Source of the DNA: Edaphochlamys debaryana
Taxonomy: Eukaryota > Chlorophyta > Chlorophyceae > Chlamydomonadales
Length of the DNA stretch: 64,000 nt
Reading direction: 5' to 3'
NCBI GenBank assembly: GCA_016858145.1
Contig: JAEHOE010000075.1
Span: 1 to 64,000, forward strand
This document shows positions 12,001-22,284 of the stretch, one piece after another. The notes under the pieces are model-generated. The model saw only the letters and a program-made list of their open reading frames with translations, did not search any database and was not told the DNA's origin. Position 1 is the first letter of the stretch. Every line of letters begins with the position of its first letter. The translations under genes and the position numbers were made by a program.

Positions 12001-14778
12001 CGGGTGGGAGCATCCTCACTCCCTCCCCCGGCAACCCCCGGGCTGGGAGCATCCTCCACTCCCTCCACGGCACCCCGGGTGGGAGCATTCCTCACTCCAC
12101 TTCCCCCGGCCACACCCGGGTGGGAGCATCCTCACTCCCTCCCCCGGCCACCCCCCGGTGGGAGCATCCTCACTCCCCTCCCCCGGCACCCCCCGGTGGG
12201 AGCATCCTCACTCCCTCCCCCGGCACCCCGGGTGGGAGACATCCTCACTCCTCCCCCGGCACCCCGGGTGGGAGCATCCTCACTCCCTCCCCGGCACCCC
12301 CGGGTGGGAGCATCCTCACTCCCTCCCCCGGCACCCCCGGGTGGGAGCATCCTCACTCCCTCCCCCGGCACCCCCGGGTGGGAGCATCCTCACTCCCTCC
12401 CCCGGCACCCCCGGGTGGGAGCATCCTCACTCCCTCCCCGGCACCCCCGGGTGGAGCATCCTCACTCCCTCCCCCGGCACCCCCGGGTGGGAGCATCCTC
12501 ACTCCCTCCCCCGGCACCCCCCGGGTGGGAGCATCCTCACTCCCTCCCCCGGCACCCCCCGGGTGGCGCATCCTCACTCCCTCCCCCGGCACCCCCGGGG
12601 GGAGATCCTCACTCCCTCCCCCGGCACCCCGGGTGGGAGCATCCTCACTCCCTCCCCCGGCACCCCCGGGTGGGAGAATCCTCACTCCCTCCCCCCGGGA
12701 CCCCCGGGTGGGAGCATCCTCACTCCCTCCCCGGCACCCCCGGGTGGGAGCCTCCTCACTCCCTTCCCCCGGCACCCCCGGGTGGGAGCATCCTCACTCC
12801 CCCCCCCGGCACCCCCCGGTGGGAGCATCCTCACTCCCTCCCCCGGCACCCCCGGGTGGGAGCATCCTCACTCCCTCCCCCGGCACCCCCGGGTGGGAGC
12901 ATCCTCACTCCCTCCCCCGGCACCCCCCGGTGGAGCATCCTCACTCCCTCCCCCGGCACCCCCGGGTGGGAACCTCCTCAACTCCCTCCCCCGGCACCCC
13001 CGGGTGGGAGCATCCTCACTCCCTCCCCGGCACCCCCGGGTGGGAGCATCCTCACTCCCTCCCCCGGCACCCCCGGGTGGGAGCATCCTCACTCCCTCCC
13101 CCGGCACCCCCGGGTGGGAGCCTCCTCCCTCCCTCCCCCGGCACCCCGGGTGGGAGCATCCTCACTCCCTCCCCCGGCACCCCGGGTGGGAGCATCCTCA
13201 CTCCCCCCCTGGCACCCCCGGGTGGGAGCATCCTCACTCCCTCCCCCGGCACCCCCGGGTGGGAGCATCCTCACTCCCCTCCCCCGGCACCCCGGGTGGG
13301 AGCATCCCCCGGGTGGGAGCATCCTCACTCCCTCCCCCGGCACCCCCGGGTGGGAGCATCCTCACTCCCTCCCCCGGCACCCCCGGGTGGGAGCATCCTC
13401 ACTCCCTCCCCCGGCACCCCCGGGTGGGAGCATCCTCACTCCCTCCCCGGCACCCGGGTGGGAGCATCCTCACTCCCTCCCCCGGCACCCCGGGTGGGAG
13501 CATCCTCACTCCCCCCCCCGGCACCCCCCGGTGGGAGCATCCTCACTCCCTCCCCCGGCACCCCCGGGTGGAGCATCCTATCTCCCCTCCCCCGGCACCC
13601 CCGGGTGGGAGCATCCCCGGGTGGGAGTCCTCCTCCCTCCCCGGACACCCCGGGTGGGAGCATCCCTCACTCCCTCCCCCGGCACCCCGGGTGGGAGCAT
13701 CCTCACTCCCTCCCCGGCACCCCCGGGTGGGAGCATCCTCACTCCCTCCCCGGCACCCCCGGGTGGGAGCATCCTCACTCCCTCCCCCCGGCACCCCCGG
13801 GTGGAGCATCCTCACTCCCCCCCCCGGCACCCCCCGGTGGGGAGCATCCTCACTCCCTCCCCCGGCACCCCCGGGTCGGAGCATCCTCACTCCCTCCCCC
13901 GCACCCCCGGGTGGGAAGGCATCCTCACTCCCTCCCCCGGCACCCCCGGGTGGGAGCATCCTCACTCCCTCCCCGGCACCCCCGGGTGGGAGCATCCTCA
14001 CTCCCTCCCCCGGCACCCCCGGGTGGGAGCATCCTCACTCCCTCCCCCGGCACCCCCGGGTGGGAGCATCCTCACTCCCTCCCCCGGCACCCCCGGGGGG
14101 AGCCTCCTCACTCCCTCCCCCGGCACCCCCGGGTGGGAGCATCCTCACTCCCTCCCCCGGCACCCCCGGGTGGGAGCATCCTCACTCCCCTCCCCCGGCA
14201 CCCCGGTGGGAGCATCCTCACTCCCTCCCCCGGCACCCCCGGGTGGGAGCATCCTCACTCCCTCCCCCGGCACCCCCGGGTGGGAGCATCCTCACTCCCT
14301 CCCCGGCACCCCCCCGGGTGGGAGCATCCTCACTCCCTCCCCCGGCACCCCCGGGTGGGAGCATCCTCACTCCCTCCCCCGGCACCCCCGGGTGGGAGCA
14401 TCCTCACTCCCCCCCCCCGGCACCCCCGGGTGGGAGCATCCTCACTCCCTCCCCCGGCACCCCCGGGTGGGAGCATCCTCACTCCCTCCCCCGGCACCCC
14501 CGGGTGGGAGCATCCTCACTCCCTCCCCCGGCACCCCCGGGTGGGAGCATCCTCACTCCCTCCCCCGGCACCCCCGGGTGGGAGCATCCTCACTCCCTCC
14601 CCCGGCACCCCCGGGTGGGAGCATTCACTCCCTCCCCCGGCACCCCCGGGTGGGAGCATCCTCACTCCCTCCCCGGCACCCCCCGGGTGGGAGCATCCTC
14701 ACTCCCTCCCCCGGCACCCCTGGGTGGGAGCATCCTCACTCCCTCCCCCGGCACCCCCGGGTGGGAGCATCCTCACTG
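1..14778. repeat. 37-bp GC-rich minisatellite array, about 400 copies, open at the left edge
   Basis: A 37-bp unit (core CCCGGGTGGGAGCATCCTCA followed by CTCCCTC and a C-rich GGCAC segment) repeats head to tail from the first base to about 14778, where it stops in CATCCTCACTGCCTC. Units vary mainly in the length of C runs (roughly 34 to 38 bp). Every full unit carries CCCGGG. Because the unit has no stop codon in most frames and 37 is not divisible by 3, three-frame translation gives a 37-residue pattern over thousands of codons; these open frames are artefacts and are not annotated as genes. The minus strand is very G-rich with closely spaced G runs. The array begins before the window, so its true size is unknown. 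Confidence 0.97.
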
Positions 14779-15563
14779 CCTCGTGTGCACCCAACTACCG
14801 CCACTTCCAGCCTCGAGCAATTTGGATGCGCCTTCCCACCCCTGCTCTCTGCCCGGTAGCCCCTGCCCGGGCCTCCTCCAGCTCTGTGCCCCACCATGCC
14901 TCTACTTAGTAACCGAGAGGGCCTGTCAGGCCCCCGCTGGCCACCTCGCACACGCTCCCCCGCCCCCAGGAGTCGCCCTCGCCGCCGCTGGACGTCCACC
15001 AGCCCGCTGCTGCACAGTAGCCTTGCTGCTGCCGCGTACTGCCGGACGACCGCCGCTACTCATTCACCTCACCTGCCCCTCGAGCCGGCTACTATGCAGT
15101 CGCCTTCCTCACCGGGCCGCCACCCATCCGCCTCTCCGCCGTGAGGCCCCCGCCAGCCCGCCTGCCGCCGCTGAGCCCCTCGAGTTGGCTTCTGCGCAGT
15201 CGCCGTACTGCTGCCGGTTTCTGCCCTGCCGCCCGCAATCCCTTGCCGGCCTGCAGGCGCCTCAACGCCGCCCAGTTGGCCGAATGGCCTCCACTGCATT
15301 CCCGCCTCGCCGCCGCCGGCCCCCGCCATGCCGCCGCCGGACACCCTTCTTGCCATCGCCGCCTCTCCGCCCCGCCGACGCCGCCACGCGCCGCCTTGTT
15401 GCACCCGGATGGACCGGCGGGGAGCTGGCTGCCCCACCTGCCACCGTTCTCATCGTCCAAAGCCCCGGGGTGCCCCACCTTCGAGATTCCCCTTGCCGGC
15501 CCCGCGTCGTGTGATCCTGGCAAACTGTCATTGGGTGCCCTGTCCTGGCACCTGTGTGGTCTG

Positions 15564-15687
15564 GCCTGCGCAGAGTATTTGCTCTCTGCAAAGAGCGGCT
15601 CACTGGCTATCCAGGCAGGGTGGTGGCGAGCGCCGCGGCCAAAATAAGTGTGCGGGCCGCAGCACGTGCGTTGAACGGTGCTGCAGT
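15564..15687 (+). repeat. Direct repeat, copy 1 (about 124 bp)
   Basis: The segment beginning GGCCTGCGCAGAGTATTTGC and ending GAACGGTGCTGCAGT recurs about 560 bp downstream with only about three differences. Both copies lie in otherwise unrelated sequence. It could be a dispersed repeat, a transposon end or a local duplication. Confidence 0.9.
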
Positions 15688-16123
15688 AGCCAATTCCACA
15701 ACGCACGGGGGTGCCCGCGAGCCCTGGATGTACGACAGCTATGCTTGCCGCGGCCGCCCCACACCTGAGGAGCGTGTGGCTGCACCTCACACCACCGCTT
15801 ACACTGCCTGGCATGCTTGTCACACACGGGCAGCGCTACTCAAGTCGGAGGCCCCCCTTTTGGCTCGCCCACCCGCCCACCCTACACTCGCCTCAGGGGG
15901 CCAGCGGGGGCGGGGAGTCGTGCTCTTACGCGCCTCGGGGAAACTCGGGGGGTTGAAGGGGGGAGGGGGGCGACACGGTGGCAGTGCCGCGGGTTTTGCG
16001 TTTTCTTCAGAAGCTTGCGACCTTTGCTATTGCTTTCCTTCTATTACATCGCGTCGCTTTCAACGTCCCCGCGTGCTGCGTGCCCGCAAATGGGCTCGCA
16101 AACCGCCCTGTACTGGATTGCGA

Positions 16124-16248
16124 GGCCTGCGCGGAGTATTTGCTCTCTGCAAAGAGCGGCTCACTGGCTATCCAGGCAGGGTGGTGGCGAGCGCCGCGGC
16201 CAAAGTAAGTGTGCGGGCCGCAGCACGTGCGTTGAACGGTGCTGCAGT
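16124..16248 (+). repeat. Direct repeat, copy 2 (about 124 bp)
   Basis: This is the second copy of the segment at 15564-15687. Differences include CGCGGAG versus CGCAGAG near the start and AAAGTAAGT versus AAAATAAGT in the middle. The second copy creates a good splice-donor-like GTAAGT, so one copy could act as an exon end, but no complete gene model was found. Confidence 0.9.
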
Positions 16249-17187
16249 TTCGCACAACTTGCCTGGCCTGTCTTACGTTTTGTACTATACAGACTCACCA
16301 TCCTTGGTAACAAGCTTGGGTAGCGCTTCTTGGCCAGCGGACCCCTCGTTCGCATGCTCAAAACTCTCGGCCGGTCGGTTAGCTGCGCCGCGTGTCAGTC
16401 CTGGCACTCTGTGGCAAGTTGCTGCTGCATATTGCCCGCGACATCTGCCATCTTGGGGCCGGAGGCCCTCCACGTTGAAGCAACATGCGGCTTCGGTCTC
16501 GAAGCGAGCTGCCCGCGACCCAGTAGTCTCGTATGCGCCGGGAGGCAGTCCAGCCATGGGTCTGCTTCCTGAGGTACTCTTGGGGCAGGCGGCGCGCCGT
16601 GGTCTGCACGGCACGCATGTGTTTCCGCCAGGCCCCGAGGGGCCCACCACCTTCGCAGCTGCCGCCGGCGAGCGGCGGCAACGTCTTGTCGGAGGCGTGT
16701 GCTGCCCTGGGCTCACCGAACCGCTCTACGGCCCTCTCTTCTGTGGGGGAAAGGCGGGTCGACTGGGCCTGCAGGACGTACAGGCAGCGGTGCCTGGATG
16801 TGGCGGGGCGGCACAGGCGCTCGGGTGGCACCCCAGGCTCTTGGACGAGTGGGAGCGCGGCCAGGTGAGCAAGTGGGTCGGCGGGTCTGTCAGGGCGGTG
16901 CGTCATGCCGTGCGGGCATGTGGGTCGGGCCAGTCCTGGTCAGGTGGTGGGTGCCGTCACAATAGCTTGATCCCTGCCCCCCAGGTTGGCAGCTTCCTGC
17001 AGGACAACGAGCTGTTCGCCTGCTATGGCGACACGAGCTGTGTACGCTCGGCGCTCTGCTCCCTGACCCAGTTGCCTGGGCAGGGCATGCAGCGTGCTAG
17101 ACTCAGTCCACCAGGTCTCCCATACGGCGTCGCGGGCCTCAGTGCGCACCCGCGAAGCCACAGGTGGCAAGACCGAGTTCCCGGGGT

Positions 17188-17257
17188 CCTCGCTGCGGGA
17201 AGTGGGGTGCCCGGAGCTCTTTGCACGGCTCCGGGCACCCCACATCCCGCAGCGAGG
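17188..17257. repeat. Long near-perfect hairpin (30-bp arms, 10-nt loop)
   Basis: The arm at 17188-17217 (CCTCGCTGCGGG through GCCCGGAGC) is the reverse complement of 17228-17257 with a single mismatch; the loop is TCTTTGCACG. It lies about 100 bp upstream of the start codon of the next gene-like locus. It could be a small-RNA precursor-like hairpin, a miniature element or a structured 5' leader; the sequence alone does not decide. Confidence 0.85.
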
Positions 17258-17356
17258 CCCTAGCCGTATGGCTTGGCTATAGTGCTTGCACGTGGCAAGG
17301 CCAAGGTACCAACGCTAAGCCACCATTGCCCGCTTGCCCCACCCCACGCATGAGTC

Positions 17357-20300
17357 ATGCGCGGCGCGATCCGCCAGCTGCTGCGGGGCATGATCCGCGG
17401 CCTCAGCATCAAAGGGCAGCGGCGCCAGCCGGTGGAGATTGCTTTCTACGTGACCATTCTCAACATGGCAAGGCCGCTGATCCACAACTTCGTCGCCATG
17501 AACCTCGGGGGACCGTCGCTCAGCAAGACCTGCCGGGACCGCGTACTGCACGCCTGGTTCCGTATCGGCGCGCTGGAGCCGAACCTCTGGAAGGTGGGGC
17601 GGGGAGATGGCGGGTTTCTATTGGCAAGGGACTAGGGGCGCTGCTTGTGTGTGGCCCTGCTAGACTGAGCCGATTTGAACTCCCCTGACCTTGCCTACAG
17701 GTGTTCGCACTGATGGCCACGTTGGGGCTGCAGCGTGTTCCCCTCATCATGAGCGAGGACGCGACAGCCGCTGCGGTGCACACCGACGTGGTGCTGCGGG
17801 AGGGCAAGTACCTGGTGTACGGCCTCAACGGCAGGGTGCTGGAGGTGACGTGCCTGGAGGACCTCATCGACGGCATCAACACGCGCGGCCTGGCCAAGTC
17901 CTTTTACGAGTTCATGGCCGTATCAGTGGCGCCGCACGGTATCTACCTGCCCGCTGAGGTTCTGGCAATCGACAACACCAAGGAGACCATCAACGACAGT
18001 GTCATCAAGGGAGAACTGGAGGCGGATGGACGCGGCCGCGGCGGCCAACGGGGGCTGCAGCATGGGCCACTTTGGCGGCCGTGCGGCTGCGTACAGGTGG
18101 GCTTGGGGCATGAGGCGTCTGGGCGTTTGGACTCTGGGCCTGGGGCTCGTGATGTGGGGCGTCTGGGCGTTCGGGCTCGTGATGCGGGGGTGACGTTCTG
18201 GTCCCTGCCCATACTCGCCCACAGGAAGGCGGTCTTGAAGAACGCCACGAAGCCTATGTCGGGGCCCTAGCCTGCTAGGTCTGTCGGCATCAAGCACTGG
18301 CTGCTACACTCCTCCTCCGGTGGCGTGGGCAACGGTCGCTCAGCCAGTCGTCCTCACCATCGACCACATGCACATTGGCTGGCGCCTCAGGTACGCCTCT
18401 CAACGTTTCGGCACTGTCTTGTCGCTTTCAAACCAAGCACCCTGCTGCTCCTCTCAGGCGCCTGTTCCTCGACCCTGGACGCTTCATGAAGATGGGACCA
18501 TACCTCATCAACTCCGGCATCCTGCGCACGCTCAGCAAGCGAGGCGTCATAGGCTTAGTGCAAAGCAGCGACCTCAACTACAAGGACAAGCAGAACTAGC
18601 GACCCTCAGGTGAGACAGCTGACTCGGGAGCTCACTGACGTCAGCGCCAGGCCCAGCAACAGTCACATGCGTCCTGACCTACCTGCCGACCAACCTCGCC
18701 ACCCCATCCCAAGACCGGTGCAGTGCGTGCGGTAACCACCACACACGACGCGCTCCGCGGTCAAGGTCCCAGCATCGACGGCTCGTTCTACGGCACCTAC
18801 CTGTACGTCACCTTCATGCATTACTTCCTGCGCATCTCCCACCTCACCGACCTGCCGCTGCGAGACATTGGTCTGTATGCAAGTCATGCGAGTGTAACTC
18901 TTGCTTGCTAACTCGTCCACAGCTGCGGCGTGACCTCGGAGAGGGCTCGGCGGCTGGGACGGGTGGAGCCCAGTGCAGCGTATGGAGCCAGATCGAGAAG
19001 GAGCACCCGGGGCGTACTGACTGGGGCAGGTTAGGTCGATCACGAGAAGAAAGCCATGCCAGCACAGGTGGCCTGCTCTGGTCCTCACCCGCCCGCCCGC
19101 CCCCAGATGTGCCTTACGGCCCCGACACTATGCGCCTCCTGGGCGTCGCCCGTCGCCCCGGGGCCCCGGCTGACCCGCGGCTGTGTGCCGAGGAGGGACC
19201 GGAGGAAGAGGAGGAGGTAGGCCAGCGAGGCGGAGAGCAGCGATGGAAACGAAGACGAGGTCAGAGGTGCGCGGCGTGGCATGGATGGCATGAATGGCAT
19301 GGGTATGATAGTTCCTGGCCCCGACCTTGGCCCTGACCCTGATCCCGATCCAACAGGCCCCCACATGGGTCCTGCCACTGACACGGACAGTGGGGCCAGC
19401 AGCGGATAGGGGCCAGCAGACCCGGAGGCAGCTGGGCAGGGATCACCGGGCGAGGCGGCAGGTGGTGGCGGTCAGGCGAGCCCGGACCGGTAAGGCAGGG
19501 GCGGCCCGCGGGCGGCCTGGGGCCGCGCGGGCAACCCCTTGTTGCGTGCCCTGCTCGAGTTCGCACACCGCGTAAATGCGTGTATCTCGCGTCAGGGGCG
19601 TGACTGCGTCGACGGGCGCTTCTTCGGGCAGGACGTGCGGGAGGAGGTGAAGCGCCTGACGCTGGAGGAGCAGGACCGCCTGTCAGAAGACGACTACGTG
19701 GCGGTGCTGGAGGAGCTGCGGGGGCGGACGGTGATGCGCGTCGGCCTGGTGGAGGCCATGTCCCGCATCACCAGCGGCAAGAAGAAGGGCCTGGAGACCG
19801 CAACGCGCATGGAGGTGAACGACCCGCGTGGCCAGCTGGTCCTAAGACTGCTGGAGCCCCAGGGACCCAGTGAGAGCCACGTCTGTGGGGGGAAGGCATG
19901 GCAGGGGGAGAGGGGGGAAGGGGGAAGGGCGGGGGTGTAACGGAGGGAAGGAAGAGGAGCGGGAGGGGAGGGAAGCAACCGTCACGGTGTGTATCTCCGG
20001 CCGTCCCTGCAGATCCAACGACGGGACAGATGCGGTACCTGCTGCCGCATCGCTGCACACGCAAACCCAACGAGCGGCGGAGCGCCGAGCACCTTGTGCA
20101 GATTGTGGGCGTGAAGCCCGGTGAGGAGCAGCCGGACGGCAGCGTGGTCCTGCTCGACAATGAGAGCCTCCAGGTGGGATGGTCGAACACGCCATGGGGC
20201 AGAGCAGTGCACGGGGGAAAGACGGTCGGGGGCGGTTGGGCTGAGGGGGCGACAGGGCGGGGGGGGAGTGGGCACGGCGACAGGAAAAATCAGCGCCCCT

Positions 20301-20647
20301 CTCACTTGTCGCCTTGGACGACGGTGTGCTCGCGGATACGGAGGAGGCCGGAGGGAGCGTGAAGCGGTTCCGCGCAGGGGGAAGGAGGGCTACGGGAGCG
20401 AGGGACGGCCACGCCAGGCCAAGTGCAACGGGACGTGGACCCCGAGGCACTGGCAGCGGTGGACCGTGCGGTGGGGCTGCAGCAGCGTCGCTCAGCGTTT
20501 GGCCGGCAGATCAGCCAACGCAGCAGGGAGACTACGCGTACTAAGCGGGCGGCGGTGCTGCTGACGAGGCAGGGGTGGGGGCAGGGGTGGGGGAGGGAGC
20601 AGAGCGGGGCGGGGTCTGTGGGAAACCTCAGCTGCAGCGGGCATTAA
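17357..20647 (+). pseudogene. Uncharacterised multi-exon locus, probably decayed (possibly transposon-derived)
   Basis: I do not recognise this family. An ATG at 17357 opens an exon to 17593 (MRGAIRQLLRGMIRG). A GT-AG intron (17594-17700) joins in frame to VFALMATLGLQ..., which runs on to about 18095. Further protein-like blocks follow in order: AQPVVLTIDHMHIGWRLR (about 18340-18390), FLDPGRFMKMGPYLINSG (18470-18599, ending in TAG), GSFYGTYLYVTFMHYF (about 18770-18870), DVPYGPDTMRLLGVARR (about 19107-19216), a charged helical block (19600-19870) and MRYLLPHRCTRKPNERRS (20030-20175). Good splice signals border several blocks. Near 18300, however, the frame carrying VGIKHWLLHSS differs from the one carrying the next block, and a stop falls inside. 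This is best read as a once-continuous gene or transposase-like protein now broken, or as several small genes. Confidence 0.4.
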
Positions 20648-20714
20648 CAGGAGGGGGCGGATAGCAAGACAGGTCTGAAACGCGTGACGTGGTAGGGGGC
20701 TCAAGACCGAGGTG

Positions 20715-21291
20715 CAGTGCTGCTATCTTCCTGGGGCTCGGCTCTTGACGGTGATCGAAAGTACCCCTCCGGGGGCCCTGCCTTTCGGTACATGTGCACG
20801 AAAGTTGGCTCAGATTGGCTTTCGGTTTCGGTACAAGGGGTTGGGGGGCTGTCTTGCAGCTGGCAGGGTCGTGCCCTACGCAAGGGCCCCTCGTCACGAA
20901 GTGTTCCCCGCTACAGGGACCTTGATCCCTGTCCTTGCAGAGCTGAGGGAGTACATAGGACGCACCGTTTGGTGCGGCGTCGGGAAAGTGTTCCCCATAA
21001 GCAAACCCCTGACTCCTTGGCGTTTCAGCGCTCAGGGTGCGTGCAACTGAGGCCCGGCCTCAGCTGGGGAACACTTTCTGACAAGATTTACCCGACACAA
21101 GGCTTCCCCAGCTTGGGCCAGATGCCCGAAAGGGGGCCAGCGGGGGCCAGAACCTTCGGTACATGGGCATGAAACATGGGTCTACAGGGCAGAATCCTTC
21201 GTGACCCCTGCACGAAAGTTGCCCAAACGCTTTCGTGCAGAGCCCTCAGAATCGAAACTTGCACGAGAACGAAAGGAAGATAGCAGCACTG
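20715..21291. mobile_element. hAT-type MITE (577 bp) with perfect TIRs and 8-bp target duplication
   Basis: The left end CAGTGCTGCTATCTTCCT (20715-20732) is the exact reverse complement of the right end (21274-21291). The element is flanked by the 8-bp direct repeat CCGAGGTG (20707-20714 and 21292-21299). An 8-bp duplication with ends starting CAGTG is characteristic of the hAT superfamily. No transposase frame fits inside, so it is non-autonomous. Internal structure includes the inverted repeats CTGCACGAAAG/CTTTCGTGCAG (21208-21218, 21230-21240) and GAAAGTGTTCCCC/GGGGAACACTTTC (20984-20996, 21066-21078). The perfect termini and intact target duplication indicate fairly recent insertion. A related element lies at 35788-36240. 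Confidence 0.9.
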
Positions 21292-21440
21292 CCGAGGTGG
21301 GCTTGCTGGCTGGACCAGAGAGGACCGGACCTGACAGGACTTGACTCGAGGGGGCTTCTTTGACAGTTGCATGGCTAGGTCAGGTCGACGTGACCGTGCT
21401 GGTTGAAGCATGGCCTTCAGCAAGAAGCCGCGGGGTTGTA

Positions 21441-21596
21441 AGCCAAGATAGGACTTGGCGGGGGCTCGGATAAAACTTCGGGGGCGGGGGTTTCAGCCAA
21501 GATGGGAATTGGCGGGGCTTCGGATGAGACTTCGGGGGCGGGGGTTTCAGCCAAGATGGGACTTCGCGGGGGTTCGGATGAGACTTCGGGGGCGAC
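21441..21596. repeat. 54-bp tandem repeat, nearly three copies
   Basis: Units begin AGCCAAGATGGGA at 21441, 21495 and 21549, an exact 54-bp spacing, with a few substitutions. The period is a multiple of three. On the minus strand it gives an 18-residue repeat around PEVSSEPP and PILAETPA inside a 102-codon open frame (21417-21725). That frame has no recognisable domain, so whether it is translated is unknown. Confidence 0.85.
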
Positions 21597-21789
21597 TGTT
21601 TCAACTGGTTGAAGCTTCCGCCGACCAGTACTTTTGCCGAGATGTAACTTCGCGACCTCCTGAGTACCCTCCTGATTGGAATCCATCCGATGCGTCACAA
21701 TTAGAAGGTCGCGGAAATGCCGCAACAGAGGCCCCGAGTCGAGCTCTTATGACTGTGTGGCACAGTGCTCGTTGCTTGGTATCGTTAGC

Positions 21790-21843
21790 TGGGCGTCCAC
21801 GACCTTCGTGGACTGGGGCGTCCACGGGAATCGTGGACGCCCA
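21790..21843. repeat. Nested palindromes (hairpin cluster)
   Basis: TGGGCGTCCACGA (21790-21802) and TCGTGGACGCCCA (21831-21843) are perfect reverse complements. Inside them are two smaller hairpins: GTCCACGA-CCT-TCGTGGAC (21795-21813) and GGCGTCCACG-GGAAT-CGTGGACGCC (21817-21841). The segment could therefore fold as one large or two small stems. No gene lies directly over it. Confidence 0.85.
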
Positions 21844-22284
21844 ATGGGCCTGCTAGCTCCGACGTCAGGAAAGTTCATTGAGTTCTTTTAACCTAAAGCG
21901 CACAACCTAAGCCCTATTCAACCCGTCGCCGGAACGTCGTAGCGCGCGCCTGGAACCGCGCAGCTGACCGAGCTGACTACTTGCGCAACCTGCCGCTTTG
22001 GGCTTAGTGACAGCCCCGCATTGGGGCGCAAGGTCAGTTGGGCCCGGTGGGGCCGCGCGGGTCTTGCTGTATGAGAAGAAACCTGGCGGGCCTGTCGAGG
22101 GTCTTGGGCCGCGCTAGCCGCGCGGGGCCCTGGGCCGCTGAGGGCCGCGACAAGATCGGTCTCGTTATGGACTACAAAAGCCTAATGGCGCCCCGTGCAA
22201 GGACAGCACAAGTTGCGAAAGGCTATAGGTGAAAGCAAGGCACTTCTTGCTTCGTTAGATTCAGAGCCTCCCCGACTTCCTAGG

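Larger units (their letters stand above)
14779..17356. other. Mostly non-coding region between the minisatellite and the first gene-like locus
   Basis: The first 750 bases are C-rich low-complexity sequence with no convincing reading frame. A candidate exon ends at about 16865 in a GTGAGC donor; it could join, in frame, an exon starting at about 16983 that includes the motif FLQDNELFACYGD. No start, domain or complete model could be established, so this may be a gene or transposon fragment. Direct repeats and a hairpin in this interval are listed separately. Confidence 0.5.

Noticed and set aside
137..13778. Many short minus-strand open frames rich in Gly/Arg/Pro within the array
   Set aside because: All are reverse-strand reflections of the same stop-poor repeat.
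2781..14909. Open frame of more than 4000 codons
   Set aside because: It lies almost wholly in the 37-bp minisatellite; the other forward frames are similarly open and the translation is just the repeat cycling through three frames.
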